A DNA stretch of 64,000 bases from the NCBI GenBank assembly GCA_028867035.1, contig JAGWHB010000001.1, positions 124,001 to 188,000 on the forward strand, written 5' to 3'. Below are positions 1-8,739 of the stretch, one piece after another. Under the pieces are notes generated by a model, which searched no databases, was not told the origin of the DNA, and was given only the letters and a program-made list of their open reading frames with translations. Within the stretch, counting starts at the first letter, position 1. Each line of letters opens with the position of its first letter. Made by a program: the position numbers and the translations under genes. This stretch comes from Nitrososphaerota archaeon (GTDB taxonomy: Archaea > Thermoproteota > Nitrososphaeria > Nitrososphaerales > Gagatemarchaeaceae).

Positions 1-2
1 TC

Positions 3-248
<246 letters not shown>

Positions 249-263
249 GATTTCGAAGGAGAG

Positions 264-379
264 CGCAGGGGGTGGGATTCGGACCCACGAGTCCCGTTAG
301 AGACACAGGCTTAGCAAGCTTGCGCCCACGCGGCTGCGCCTTACCAGGCTCCCCGTCAAGGACTCTAGGCTACCCCTGC
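264..379 (-). tRNA. tRNA-Ser (GCU) with two non-canonical introns
   Basis: Read on the minus strand, the acceptor arms GCAGGGG (373-379) and CCCCTGC (265-271) pair perfectly. The T arm GTGGG-TCCGAAT-CCCAC and a 5-bp variable arm identify a class II tRNA; the anticodon is GCT. The raw sequence folds only if two insertions are removed. One of 16 bases (352-367) follows position 12 of the D stem. One of 14 bases (320-333) lies at position 29/30 and restores the anticodon stem CAGGC/GCCTG. Removing both gives an 86-base mature tRNA, normal for class II. Boundaries may shift by a base or two. The gene sits just downstream of the SRP RNA. Confidence 0.88.
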
Positions 380-403
380 GCGAGTGCCAAGCCGATTTCT
401 GCC

Positions 404-413
404 CGATAAAAAC
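404..413 (-). terminator. Probable T-rich terminator of the SRP RNA
   Basis: On the minus strand a run of five T follows the closing helix of the SRP RNA (GTTTTTATCG). Archaeal transcription often ends at such T tracts. It may be leaky, since tRNA-Ser begins 25 bases further on. Confidence 0.5.
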
Positions 414-414
414 G

Positions 415-740
415 TGAGCGGCGGCGGCTCCTCCGGAGTTCACCATCACTCTCCGCTCCCATCTCGTCGGACGGGGAATCCCCCACGTAGACGAGGCAGC
501 GTGGTCACGTCGCCATAGGGCTGCTCCCTCCCGGACCTCGCCCGTTTCGGCAATGAAGAGTCAGGCCCTCTCCTTCGAGAGGGCTGCCCCTCGTGACCGC
601 CCACCTCGGCGTGAGTTCGTCTTCCCTGCCCGGCGCGGGTGACGAGGAAGATGGCTTTACCCGAAGGTTACTGGCCGCTGCGTGAAGCCGGTTTCAGCAT
701 TTCTGGAAGACGGCTACCCTTCCGGCCCTACCCACCGCCA
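415..740 (-). ncRNA. Signal recognition particle RNA (7S)
   Basis: The minus strand contains the SRP S-domain signature GGTCCGGGAGGGAGCAGCC, the helix 8 motif with a GNRA tetraloop that binds SRP54. It lies close to a helix 6 hairpin CCCTCTC-GAAG-GAGAGGG, the SRP19 site. The 5' end GGCGGTGG (732-739) pairs over 8 bp with CCGCCGCC (420-427) at the 3' end, as in archaeal helix 1. About 326 bases long, slightly above the usual 300. The ends are inferred from this pairing, the upstream TATA element and the downstream T run. It scaffolds the ribonucleoprotein that targets secretory ribosomes to the membrane. Confidence 0.9.
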
Positions 741-758
741 ACTTTTCGGATAAAGCAT

Positions 759-771
759 GTTCCTTTAAGGT
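759..771 (-). promoter_or_regulatory. TATA/BRE element of the SRP RNA gene
   Basis: On the minus strand the sequence CCTTAAAGGAAC is centred about 26 bases upstream of the inferred 5' end of the SRP RNA, the normal archaeal spacing. Confidence 0.5.
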
Positions 772-881
772 TAACCATCAGACATTCGGGTGGAAAGGCA
801 GGACAGTTTCACACTGCTCCCCTTCGGAATGATTCGTGCGCGGATGGTCAGTTAAGTGCAAAGGAAGGACGATACCCCATC

Positions 882-1574
882 ATGGGCGAAGTTCGTCCTG
901 ACACAGCAACAGCTCGAGAAGGGTATACCAGTTGGACAGCAATCGCTGGTTTCTTCGACGGCGACGGGAGTGTAGACGTCGATGCTCGCGAGTACACATT
1001 ACATTGGGTACTCTCCTTCTCGGATAATTGGCTCGGACAAATTCAACAAATTCGAGAATTCTTGGCCGGCCACGGCATCAGAGTCGGAAAACCAAGGAGG
1101 GTTGGAATCGGTGGTTGGACATGCGAAGTCAAAGAGATTTCGTCTCTAAAGACCATGGCCATGGAGATGCTCCGAAGCGGCGGCATCTACAAGAAGAAGC
1201 GGGAACTACAGTTGCTGGTCGATTACTACTCAGACAAGGTTAGTGGGACCGAAGTTCTCGAGGCTTTCAACTCGGAGGCTCGGCTTAGAATCCGAGTGGG
1301 CAAGATTCGAAGTACCGACATGCCATACACTCACTCTGAAGGTTTGGAGCGAGCCCGATATGCCTCTAGGTTTGAAAGAAGAGGGCTCAACGCAACTGAG
1401 ACCCAGAATCTGATTAACGAGTACCTAACAAAGGGCGTAACGGGTAAATCGCTTGCTCGGAAGTATGATATTTCAGAAGCCACAGTTTCGAGATTACTCA
1501 AGAGGTCAGGCGTTGACAGGAAGTCTAAGGTAGAGGTTCCAGCTCGATTATCAGACCTGGCCAGAAAAGGGTGA
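882..1574 (+). CDS. LAGLIDADG homing endonuclease with C-terminal helix-turn-helix
   Basis: A 230-residue site-specific endonuclease. The motif IAGFFDGDGSV at residues 21-31 is the first LAGLIDADG helix with its catalytic acidic residue. The C terminus (about 165-215) contains a helix-turn-helix of the resolvase/Hin type (KSLARKYDISEATVSRLLKRSG). The frame stays open upstream to 639, but that part overlaps the SRP RNA and its promoter, so the ATG at 882 is chosen. The gene is convergent with the tRNA thiolase gene and overlaps its last 24 bases. It resembles the gene at 42437 in layout (motif near residue 12, HTH tail), so the two are probably paralogous. No intron or intein host is visible. 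Confidence 0.85.
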   Translation: MGEVRPDTATAREGYTSWTAIAGFFDGDGSVDVDAREYTLHWVLSFSDNWLGQIQQIREFLAGHGIRVGKPRRVGIGGWTCEVKEISSLKTMAMEMLRSGGIYKKKRELQLLVDYYSDKVSGTEVLEAFNSEARLRIRVGKIRSTDMPYTHSEGLERARYASRFERRGLNATETQNLINEYLTKGVTGKSLARKYDISEATVSRLLKRSGVDRKSKVEVPARLSDLARKG

Positions 1575-2507
1575 AGTATTCGGGGTCTTCACGTGCTCCT
1601 CTACAATGGCCTTCATCCTGCAGACGTTGCAGAGGCCGCTTGAGGACGGCTTCCCGCACCTCGAGCATGGGACCGACCCCTTCTCGGAAGAATGGGCGTA
1701 CCTGGAGATCACGTCGAGGCTGGAGCTGAGGAGGACGTTCTTGATGCCAGGGTGGTTCGCCTCCATCATGTTGAGGTAGTCTCTTACCTCGCTCCTGAGG
1801 CCTTCGTGCATGTAGGGGCAGCTCACGCTCTGGAAGGGGACTCCAGTCTGGTAGGCATAGAGCGCGATTTCCTCTTCGTATATCTCCATGAACGGCTTCA
1901 CCCGACGGACGGGGAACGTGTCATCGGAGTATGACGGGTCCATCCAGCCGAGGCGGGCGACGTCCCCGTGCATCAGGTTCATCATGAAAGTCTGAATGTA
2001 GTCGTCGAGGTTGTGAGCGGTGGCCACCACCGTCGCCTTTGCCCTGACAGCCGCCTCGTCTATGGCCCGGCGTCTGAACACCCCGCAGAAACTGCAGGAG
2101 GAGACGTCGCGCTCTTCGTCCCAGTTCAAAGCCTCGTCGAGGGAGAAACCGAACATCTCCTTGTACGAGAGCGTGATGTGTTCGACTTCGAGTTCCTCCG
2201 TCAGGGAGCGCGCGTGGTCGATGGCCTCATCGCGGTATCCGGCCACCCCTTCGTCCACGGATATGGCCACGATGGCGTTCCTGCGGGGGCCGTAGAGGGA
2301 TGTGAGCACCCTGAGAAGGGAGAGGCTGTCTTTGCCGCCGGAGACTGCGACGGCGACCCTCTCTCCCGGAGCGATCATCTTGTATTTCGAGACTGTCCTC
2401 CGGGCCTTCTCTGATATGGAGGATTTGAAACAGGCGACGCACAGGGACTCTCCAGAATAGCGTCTTGTGTAGAACGATTCGCCTCCGCAAGCCGAGCATT
2501 TTGTCAT
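1551..2507 (-). CDS. ttuA: tRNA 2-thiouridine synthetase, TtuA/NcsA family
   Basis: ATP-dependent thiolase that adds sulfur to a tRNA uridine. Counting from the ATG at 2507 (318 residues): an N-terminal zinc finger (C4, C7, C23, C26), the PP-loop SGGKDS at 56-61, the three-cysteine set C138-x-x-C141 and C230 that holds the Fe-S cluster in TtuA, and a C-terminal zinc finger (C281, C284, C293, C296). An upstream start at 2546 is possible but lies ahead of the TATA element (2533-2540), so it would not be in the transcript. Whether the target is U54 (TtuA) or U34 (NcsA/Ctu1) cannot be told from sequence alone. The 3' end overlaps the LAGLIDADG gene. Confidence 0.85.
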   Translation of the reverse strand: MTKCSACGGESFYTRRYSGESLCVACFKSSISEKARRTVSKYKMIAPGERVAVAVSGGKDSLSLLRVLTSLYGPRRNAIVAISVDEGVAGYRDEAIDHARSLTEELEVEHITLSYKEMFGFSLDEALNWDEERDVSSCSFCGVFRRRAIDEAAVRAKATVVATAHNLDDYIQTFMMNLMHGDVARLGWMDPSYSDDTFPVRRVKPFMEIYEEEIALYAYQTGVPFQSVSCPYMHEGLRSEVRDYLNMMEANHPGIKNVLLSSSLDVISRYAHSSEKGSVPCSRCGKPSSSGLCNVCRMKAIVEEHVKTPNTSPFSGQV

Positions 2508-2532
2508 GCGTTTGAAAGGAGGGTTCGCCCGA

Positions 2533-2557
2533 GTATAAAGTCTCAAGCCTTAAAGCG
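2533..2557. promoter_or_regulatory. Divergent promoters for ttuA and the site-2 protease
   Basis: GTATAAAG at 2533-2540 read on the minus strand lies about 30 bases before the ttuA ATG. CCTTAAAGC at 2548-2556 on the plus strand lies about 28 bases before the protease TTG. Both would give leaderless or nearly leaderless transcripts. Confidence 0.55.
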
Positions 2558-2581
2558 AGAACAGGTTCGGCGAACTGGAAG

Positions 2582-3841
2582 TTGGAGCCCGAGGAGGATT
2601 TCAAGAGAGCTGAGTTCCATTATGGCATCATCCTCGTCCGGACCAAAAGGTTCCAGTCCATCATGGACAGGCTGGGCGCCAGGAAGGTCTCGAAGCCTAC
2701 AGGATGGGTACTCCTTTACCTCATGCCGGTTGCGGCCGCTTTCGGGTTCTATCTTTTCCTGAGCGAGGCGGCGATACTGCTTTCGGCCAGGGGAGCCGAA
2801 GTGGCGTCCTATGTCAGGACCCTGGGTCCTCTGGCCAACCTGGGCCTGCCTGGGATCAACCCCTACATCCCGGTAGTGTACGGCTGGATCGCCCTGATCG
2901 TGGCGATGGTCATTCATGAAGGAGCCCATGGCGTCATTGCGAGGAGCCTGGGTCTGCCCGTCAAGGCGTCGGGGCTGCTTTTCATCCTGTTCGTCCCCAT
3001 CGGGGCCTTCGTCGACGTGGACGAGGCTGCGATAAAGCAGGCGAAGGCCTCCCACTCGGGGAGGGTCCTGGCGGCCGGCGCGGGAATCAATCTTGTCGTC
3101 GGGGTGGTCTGCCTGTTGATCCTTGTGGGGATGGTCGGCTCGTTCTCCCCGGCTGTGTCAGGGGCAGGTATCATCACCGTCGCCCCCGGGGCGCCAGCGG
3201 CCACGGCTGGAATCATGCCGGGAGACGTCATCACCCAGATGAACGGCAGGAACATCACAGACATCGGCTCGGTCATCGGGCCCAATACGACGCTGAAAGC
3301 GGGCCAGACTGTAAATCTGACTGTCTACAGAGACGGCAGGGTTCTTCATTTCAGCGTTCAACTCGCCTGTTGCTATGTGATTGAGAACCTCAGGACGGGG
3401 CAGAATACCACCTACCCTTACATCGGCGTGGGGCAGGTCACCGGGACAGAACTCGTTTCAGATGTCTCGACGTACGCGGCGCCTTTGAGCAACCTCTGGC
3501 AATACGTGTGCATCCCGACCATCCCTCAGTGCCAGACGAGGGTCCCCTTCTCTGACACGCTGGCGGGGTTCTACAAGTCTCCCTTTGGTTCTGCTGCTCC
3601 GCCGCTCGCCAACCTCGTATACTGGTTGTTCTTCATCAACTTCAACCTGGCCATCTTCAACGCTCTCCCGATTTATCCGCTCGACGGGGGCCAGGCATTC
3701 GCGGTCGGGGTGAAGGCCCTGGGAAGGGGAAGGTTGGGCGAGGCCGCCCAGATGAGGATAACTGCCCTTGCTACCTTGGCAGTGGTCGCTCTGCTGCTCG
3801 GGGTGATTGCGGGCCCCTACCTGGCGCCGTATCTCCCGTGA
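2582..3841 (+). CDS. Site-2 protease-type membrane metalloprotease (M50) with PDZ domain
   Basis: Intramembrane zinc protease of the S2P/RseP family, 419 residues. After a 40-residue cytoplasmic head come several membrane segments. The zinc motif HEGAH is at residues 112-116 in TM-like sequence, a PDZ domain with the pattern PAATAGIMPGDVITQMNG lies at about 198-260, and the second zinc motif PLDGGQ is near 370 in the last membrane bundle. Such proteases cut membrane-bound regulators or clear signal peptides. TTG start chosen from the TATA spacing; upstream codons would run into the divergent promoter. The substrate is unknown; nothing nearby is an anti-sigma-like partner. Confidence 0.85.
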   Translation: MEPEEDFKRAEFHYGIILVRTKRFQSIMDRLGARKVSKPTGWVLLYLMPVAAAFGFYLFLSEAAILLSARGAEVASYVRTLGPLANLGLPGINPYIPVVYGWIALIVAMVIHEGAHGVIARSLGLPVKASGLLFILFVPIGAFVDVDEAAIKQAKASHSGRVLAAGAGINLVVGVVCLLILVGMVGSFSPAVSGAGIITVAPGAPAATAGIMPGDVITQMNGRNITDIGSVIGPNTTLKAGQTVNLTVYRDGRVLHFSVQLACCYVIENLRTGQNTTYPYIGVGQVTGTELVSDVSTYAAPLSNLWQYVCIPTIPQCQTRVPFSDTLAGFYKSPFGSAAPPLANLVYWLFFINFNLAIFNALPIYPLDGGQAFAVGVKALGRGRLGEAAQMRITALATLAVVALLLGVIAGPYLAPYLP

Positions 3842-3880
3842 CTTCTGGCTCGTTAAATATGCAATCCGAATAGAACATGG

Positions 3881-4147
3881 ATGCTCGATATCCAGCCGCC
3901 GCCCGGGGCCGACAACCTAATCCAGCAGCTGGCCCAGCAGTTCTCCTCCACCGTGTCGACGCTGCTGGTCACCGTGGACTCCACGGTAATGGACCTGACA
4001 AGGATCGCATACGTCTCACTCTTGATGGTGGGGCTTCTCTTGTACTATACTCATGTGGAGAGGAGGCTCGGCAAGGACCTCATCAAAGGGGGGTTGGCTC
4101 TGGCCATTATCTCTGAATTCGTCTTCCCCTGGCTGGTCAAGCTCTGA
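3881..4147 (+). CDS. Small two-helix membrane protein, function unknown
   Basis: An 88-residue protein with a polar, proline-containing head (1-20), an amphipathic stretch rich in Ser/Thr, and two hydrophobic segments at about 42-57 and 70-86 separated by a basic loop (VERRLGKDLIKGG). I do not recognise the family. The ATG at 3881 is preferred over one at 3877 in another frame because only this frame gives a sensible membrane protein. A TTAAATATGC element lies about 26 bases upstream. Its end overlaps the end of the convergent Pelota gene by 11 bases. Confidence 0.65.
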   Translation: MLDIQPPPGADNLIQQLAQQFSSTVSTLLVTVDSTVMDLTRIAYVSLLMVGLLLYYTHVERRLGKDLIKGGLALAIISEFVFPWLVKL

Positions 4148-5189
4148 AAGCGTATCTGAGCAGGGCCACGATGCCGCCAAAGGCAGAGACCTGTTTCCCG
4201 AATTCCATCGTGGAATCGGCGAGGTAGACTCGGCCTCCGTTACCGTCAATGGTATTCAGGACAGACACGAGCTCTGATTCGTCGACGCCAGAGGCGAAGA
4301 CGTTGTCGGAAACGGCGCACGCTTCGACGGCGCCAGCGGTGGCGGCCTCGCTGACCCGGGGGAGCGTGTAGGCTACCTTCCGGTCCCCGACGGATATCCT
4401 CTTCACCACTTCTGCGACCAGCTGCTGCATCTCGACCATTATCGAATCCCTGGCGATGGCCTGGAACTGCGGTGCCTTGATGAGGGCCCGGACCCCGTCC
4501 GCCCCGGTGAGGTCTAGGCCTTCCACCAGGGTCACCTGCTGAGACTTCTTCTCTTTGATTTGGTTGGATATCGCGTTCTTGAAGTTCCCCGGCCCGGCTA
4601 CCACCAACCGGTCCCCTTCCTGGGCGGTCTGGGCGACGACGTCGGCTACCTTGGCGGTGTAGGGGCGCGGGCTCTGCTCCTCCCCCTGCTTCCCCCCGAG
4701 GCCTGACTCGATCGTGGTGACTATTGTAAGGTGAGAGCCGCTAAGAACCCCTATGCCCGCCTCCCTTCTGTCGGCTGCGACAAGGATGAACCGTGTGGAA
4801 GATTCCTTCGGCGGACGGACGAGGCGGATGTCGAGCGGAGTCCACTCCTTCTTCCTGAGAGTGAGGGAATGTCCCGGCGTCAGAGTGACCGAGTGAGACC
4901 CGACCTTGGTGACGCTCTCGTCGCTCGCTTCGACGATGGTCCCTCTGATCCGGACCCTTTCGATGCTGCTATCCAGGTGGACGTCGTCGACGGCCAACGC
5001 CAAAGTCACCTTGACCCGTTCCCCCTTGTCCGGTCTGGAGTACTCGTCTTCCTTCTTGACGACCCTGGAGCTGCGGGTGACGACTACGTCGCCCTTGGCG
5101 ATGAGCCTTCTCAGGGTCCAGAGGTCTTCCGCGGACTCGATGGTTAAAGAGCAGAAACCGTGCTTTGGGTTGAACTCGTTGACTATCAA
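4137..5189 (-). CDS. pelA: Pelota (Dom34 homologue), ribosome rescue factor
   Basis: A 350-residue eRF1-like protein that, with an aEF1A-type GTPase, splits ribosomes stalled on defective mRNA. The N-terminal Sm-like domain (to about 130) shows the Pelota pattern SAEDLWTLRRLIAKGD near residue 20. The central domain, about 135-265, contains the ASSP/ESGLGGK-type region. The C-terminal domain contains a VYLADSTMEFGKQVSAFGGIVALLRY end typical of the family. No GGQ hydrolysis motif is present, which separates it from release factor aRF1. It is 9 bases downstream of dnaG on the same strand, so they are probably cotranscribed. Confidence 0.95.
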   Translation of the reverse strand: MIVNEFNPKHGFCSLTIESAEDLWTLRRLIAKGDVVVTRSSRVVKKEDEYSRPDKGERVKVTLALAVDDVHLDSSIERVRIRGTIVEASDESVTKVGSHSVTLTPGHSLTLRKKEWTPLDIRLVRPPKESSTRFILVAADRREAGIGVLSGSHLTIVTTIESGLGGKQGEEQSPRPYTAKVADVVAQTAQEGDRLVVAGPGNFKNAISNQIKEKKSQQVTLVEGLDLTGADGVRALIKAPQFQAIARDSIMVEMQQLVAEVVKRISVGDRKVAYTLPRVSEAATAGAVEACAVSDNVFASGVDESELVSVLNTIDGNGGRVYLADSTMEFGKQVSAFGGIVALLRYAFRA

Positions 5190-5198
5190 CGGGCCAGG

Positions 5199-6368
5199 CT
5201 ACTCGAGGCCTAGGTCGCGGAAAGTCCCAATCCTGACGCCGTCGGGGACCTGGTTCAGCTCGCCGGTGCGGTGGCCGATGATGCCCTTGACGCCGACCCT
5301 TGCAGCCGATTCGACGAGCCGCTGGGTCACTATCCCATCGAAGATCAGGAATTGGGCGCCGCTTGTGCCCTCCATCTTCTGGACGAGCTCGCTTATCGGG
5401 AACCTCCCTATCTCCTGGAGCCCCTGGTCAAGCAGTATGGCCTCCAGGGTGCCGTTCAGGTTCGGGTAAAGCTCGCGAGTCTTGACAACGACTGGTTCGT
5501 CCGGCTCCTCGGGAGCGCTTGGCGCAGGAGCTTCCTCAGCCCTCTGCCTCCGGGATGGCGTAGGGGTCTCGATCTTCTCCGCCCTCAGCATGTTAATCAC
5601 GTCGATGGGCGTAAGGTCTTCGACCTCCTTTCCGGTAGGCGCCCTGAGGACCTTCTCGACCCTCACGACCTGGGCGAGCTCCTTCTCGATGAGGTCCCCG
5701 CCCCTGTCACCGTCCAGGACAGCGATCAGCCGCTTCTTCTTGCCGAGTTCTATGATCGACTCCGGCACGCTGGTGCCTTCCAGAGCGACGACGTTCTCTA
5801 TGCCCGCTCTGAGGAAGAGGACGACGTCCGCCCTCCCTTCGACGAGGTAGACGAGCTCCGATGAGTAGACTCCCGGTCCCGCTGGAAGGTTCTCGGAGCC
5901 GTAGTTGATGACTTTGGCCCTCTTTGTGGATTCGGTGACGTCCTTCAGGAGGTTCTCCCCCTCGCTGGACGTCTTTGAGCTCCAGTCCCTTACTATCAGC
6001 TTAGCCCTGTCGACTATCTGCTTCCGCTTGACCGCTCTGACGTCTTCGATTGCCCCCACGTTGAACCTGGCGCTGCACGGACCCACCTTGTCGACGCTCT
6101 CTACCGCCGCCGCGATGAGCGCCGCCGTCCCTATGTCAGTCGACATTGGGATGATTACCTCCCCCCTCGTCCTGTCGTTCTTTGACTCGAGGTTGATTTC
6201 TATCCGGCCGACCTTCCATGTCTTCTGAAGCTCGTTCAGATTCATCTCAGGGCCGAAGAGACCTTCCGTCTGACCGAAGATCGCCCCGATTACGTCGGCC
6301 CTTTCAACGACCCCGTCTACTTCAAACCTTAATTTGACTAGATACTTTACTATACCTGAATCTGGCAA
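5199..6368 (-). CDS. dnaG: Archaeal DnaG primase-like, exosome-associated
   Basis: A 389-residue archaeal DnaG protein. An N-terminal domain (to about 165) typical of archaeal DnaG precedes the Toprim fold, which shows the catalytic Glu in VEGRADV (E177) and the metal-binding DGDRGG at 219-224. In studied archaea this protein binds poly(A)-rich RNA as a subunit of the RNA exosome and may also prime DNA synthesis. The variable linker after about 265 is rich in Pro, Glu and Ala, and a C-terminal domain follows. It forms an operon with pelA, consistent with an mRNA quality-control grouping. Confidence 0.95.
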   Translation of the reverse strand: MPDSGIVKYLVKLRFEVDGVVERADVIGAIFGQTEGLFGPEMNLNELQKTWKVGRIEINLESKNDRTRGEVIIPMSTDIGTAALIAAAVESVDKVGPCSARFNVGAIEDVRAVKRKQIVDRAKLIVRDWSSKTSSEGENLLKDVTESTKRAKVINYGSENLPAGPGVYSSELVYLVEGRADVVLFLRAGIENVVALEGTSVPESIIELGKKKRLIAVLDGDRGGDLIEKELAQVVRVEKVLRAPTGKEVEDLTPIDVINMLRAEKIETPTPSRRQRAEEAPAPSAPEEPDEPVVVKTRELYPNLNGTLEAILLDQGLQEIGRFPISELVQKMEGTSGAQFLIFDGIVTQRLVESAARVGVKGIIGHRTGELNQVPDGVRIGTFRDLGLE

Positions 6369-6491
6369 TTCCTTTATCTCCGTTCACTTCTGTTTCACTC
6401 TTTGCTTAACGGTGTTAATCGTTAATTGATTTTATCCAAAAATTATCGGGGATATAAACTTCGTGTTTTCGGGGATGGTTCTCGACGCGGT

Positions 6492-6887
6492 TCACGCTTC
6501 TGAAGGTGCGAATCTGGAGAGGTTCTCGACGTGGAGGAAGACGCCGTGCGAAGCGACCTTCAACCTGTTGCGCTCTCTCAAAGAAGTCTTGAAGCCTTCG
6601 TGAGACAGCCGCTTGACGAACTTGGCGGCGAGGACCGCCCCCTCCCGGTCCAGGTCGGTGAGGATCACCACCTTCTCTCTTCCCCGGAAGACAGAGGTTC
6701 CGGTCCTCCCTACTGAAGATACGGTGACCAGATCTCCGACGAAGCCCAGCTTCCGTATCGCTCTCGAGTCACGCGGCCCCTCTACCAGGAGGGACCACCC
6801 ATCCTCAGAGAGATGGTTCAGGTCGGTCACGAACCTCCCGAGGAAGTCCCCGAAGGCCTGATACCGCTTCTCCCGCTTGTCGATCAT
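6492..6887 (-). CDS. Small Toprim-domain protein (primase/RNase M5-like)
   Basis: A 131-residue stand-alone Toprim domain. LLVEGPRDSRAIRKLG carries the first catalytic Glu (about residue 36), and VVILTDLDREG carries the Asp-x-Asp metal pair (about 80). Archaeal proteins of this kind (COG1658 type) are called small primase-like proteins, but their reaction is not established. It lies upstream of dnaG on the same strand, with a 123-base gap that contains AT-rich promoter-like sequence, so separate transcription is likely. Confidence 0.8.
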   Translation of the reverse strand: MIDKREKRYQAFGDFLGRFVTDLNHLSEDGWSLLVEGPRDSRAIRKLGFVGDLVTVSSVGRTGTSVFRGREKVVILTDLDREGAVLAAKFVKRLSHEGFKTSLRERNRLKVASHGVFLHVENLSRFAPSEA

Positions 6888-7104
6888 CTCGTTTTCCCAC
6901 TTGGAATGTTGCCCGTCTCTGACAAGCCCGGATCATGTCCCAGCTTACAGCGGGGAGCGTCACCGAGCCTCTTCAACGGGCAAACGGCTTCCGTCTGTCG
7001 CGCGACTGGGTAAACCATCCGCTCATCAAAGCGTTTCCGCCTTCGCAGGTGGCCGTTTGGCGCGCTTTAGAACGAAAGCCGTCTGTTCCGGAAGAGGCCC
7101 GGCG

Positions 7105-8739
7105 CTATTTTAGGAGTTCGCGGAGGAGCGACAAGTCGAGCTCGAAGCCGGACACCGGCACCCCCAGGCCGAAGGCTCCGATGACCTCCGGCCTCAACTC
7201 CCCGACATGTCCGATCTCGGCGCTGCCTGATTTCACGACGGCGGATCGGCCTGGAGAGAAGGCCCAATGCCCCCCTTCCGAGGCGGACACCTCGGCCCCC
7301 CCGATGATCCGGCAGAAGGACTCGACATACATCTTTGCCTCGGTGAACGACGATTGCGAATGGGCGATCAGGCTTCCGAGATGGATGGACTCGGACAGCC
7401 CTCCCTTCGACCTTTCGTATACTCTCCCGATTTCGAACACCCTTTGAGGGTAGTCCGATTTGACGTTCCCTGAGAGCGACGCCATCAGAGTGGGGATCAG
7501 TGCGTCCCGCAGGACCGAGTGCTCCAGGCTCTTTGGGTTCTGGACAGTGATCTTGTCTGAATCGGACCTCTGGAAGGAGGAGTAGAGCGAACTCTCGTCG
7601 GTCAGCTCGTAAGTCATCAGTTCTATCATGCCCATCCCTGCCATCAGGGTCGAGGCTGAGTCCAGGTACTCTTCGAAGCTGTCGAAGGCCCCGGGCCGCC
7701 TGCTCGGAGGGTAGGCTTGGCCTATCCGATCTATCCCATAGCCGAGGGCAACTTCCTCCGCCACGTCGACAGGGTGGAGCAGGTCGACCCTATACCTGGG
7801 GCCGATCGCTTTGGCGTGTTTTACCCCCATCCGGCTCCTGGCTAGGCATTTCACCATCTCGCCCCGGGAAAGGTCGAGGCCCAGGACAGACCTGACCAGA
7901 CCGAGGTCGAGTGGGAGCTCGATGGGGGCGAGGTCCGGGGTCACCCGACGTCTGCCCGGATATCCTATCGACACCGTGCTGATCTTCCCGCCAGCCTCAG
8001 CAAGAGTGGTGGCGATTACAGCGAGGACGTCGTCGCCGGCTTTCTGGTCGGTGCTGGTGACATCGATGAAAATGTTCCGTGTCTTGGTTGTCAGCCTTGT
8101 CGCATCGCCGTTGATGACCGGCGGGAATGAGAGGACCACTCCTTTCGAGTCGGTTATCACAGGGTATGCCTTGGCGCCTCCCAAGGCGCTTCCGTATGTC
8201 CTCCCTTCAGCCGTGTCTGAGAGTATCGAGGAAATCGTGGATTGGCCCCGCCCTCCTAGGGGCTTGAACGTGAACGAGGAGCCGACGGCGCGGTAGGAGA
8301 GCGGGGGCTTGATGGCTTGCAGGTCGTGAAGACCGATGGCGACGACCTTCCTCTTCCTTCCTAGGCCGTTGTGCAGGTCTTCCTGTAACGAGATGATCTG
8401 GCGCAGATCCTCGTCGTCGAGGCGGAGCCCATAGGCGGTGGCACACGCGATGTACGGCCTCACCCGGGAAAGTCGTCCGTCGACGGACACAGAGATTCCT
8501 GAAGGCGTGGTCTTGAACCCGGGGAGTCCCACCTCTTTGCCCAACTGCCCTTGCAAGGCACGCGCGATACCGAAGTCAGTGCCGAAGTCGGGGCGGTTGG
8601 GGCTGTACTCCACCCGGACCGCGTTCCTGTCGACGCTTTCGATGTCGAGGCCCAGGTATGGGAGGCGGTCTATGATCTTCTGCCTCTCGGCCCCCACCAT
8701 CTTGGAGAACCGCCGAATCTCGATCCTAACTACCGGCAA
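7105..8739 (-). CDS. pheT: Phenylalanyl-tRNA synthetase beta subunit
   Basis: A 544-residue archaeal/eukaryotic-type beta subunit of the PheRS heterotetramer, which carries the editing site and tRNA-binding parts. The B3/B4 editing region (YGLRLDD…LHNGLGRKRKVVAIGLHDL), the B5 domain (about 280-350, with DVAEEVALGYGIDRI) and the catalytic-like domain (MIELMTYELTD…VFEIGRVYE) follow in the expected order. The TTG at 8739 gives a start M-PVVRIEI like other family members; the frame is open to 8775 but that part lies inside pheS. It overlaps pheS by 14 bases, so the two subunits are likely translationally coupled. Confidence 0.95.
   Translation of the reverse strand: MPVVRIEIRRFSKMVGAERQKIIDRLPYLGLDIESVDRNAVRVEYSPNRPDFGTDFGIARALQGQLGKEVGLPGFKTTPSGISVSVDGRLSRVRPYIACATAYGLRLDDEDLRQIISLQEDLHNGLGRKRKVVAIGLHDLQAIKPPLSYRAVGSSFTFKPLGGRGQSTISSILSDTAEGRTYGSALGGAKAYPVITDSKGVVLSFPPVINGDATRLTTKTRNIFIDVTSTDQKAGDDVLAVIATTLAEAGGKISTVSIGYPGRRRVTPDLAPIELPLDLGLVRSVLGLDLSRGEMVKCLARSRMGVKHAKAIGPRYRVDLLHPVDVAEEVALGYGIDRIGQAYPPSRRPGAFDSFEEYLDSASTLMAGMGMIELMTYELTDESSLYSSFQRSDSDKITVQNPKSLEHSVLRDALIPTLMASLSGNVKSDYPQRVFEIGRVYERSKGGLSESIHLGSLIAHSQSSFTEAKMYVESFCRIIGGAEVSASEGGHWAFSPGRSAVVKSGSAEIGHVGELRPEVIGAFGLGVPVSGFELDLSLLRELLK

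Noticed and set aside
639..881. N-terminal extension of the LAGLIDADG reading frame
   Set aside because: It overlaps the SRP RNA and its promoter on the other strand and has no endonuclease-like sequence; the ATG at 882 starts the real protein.
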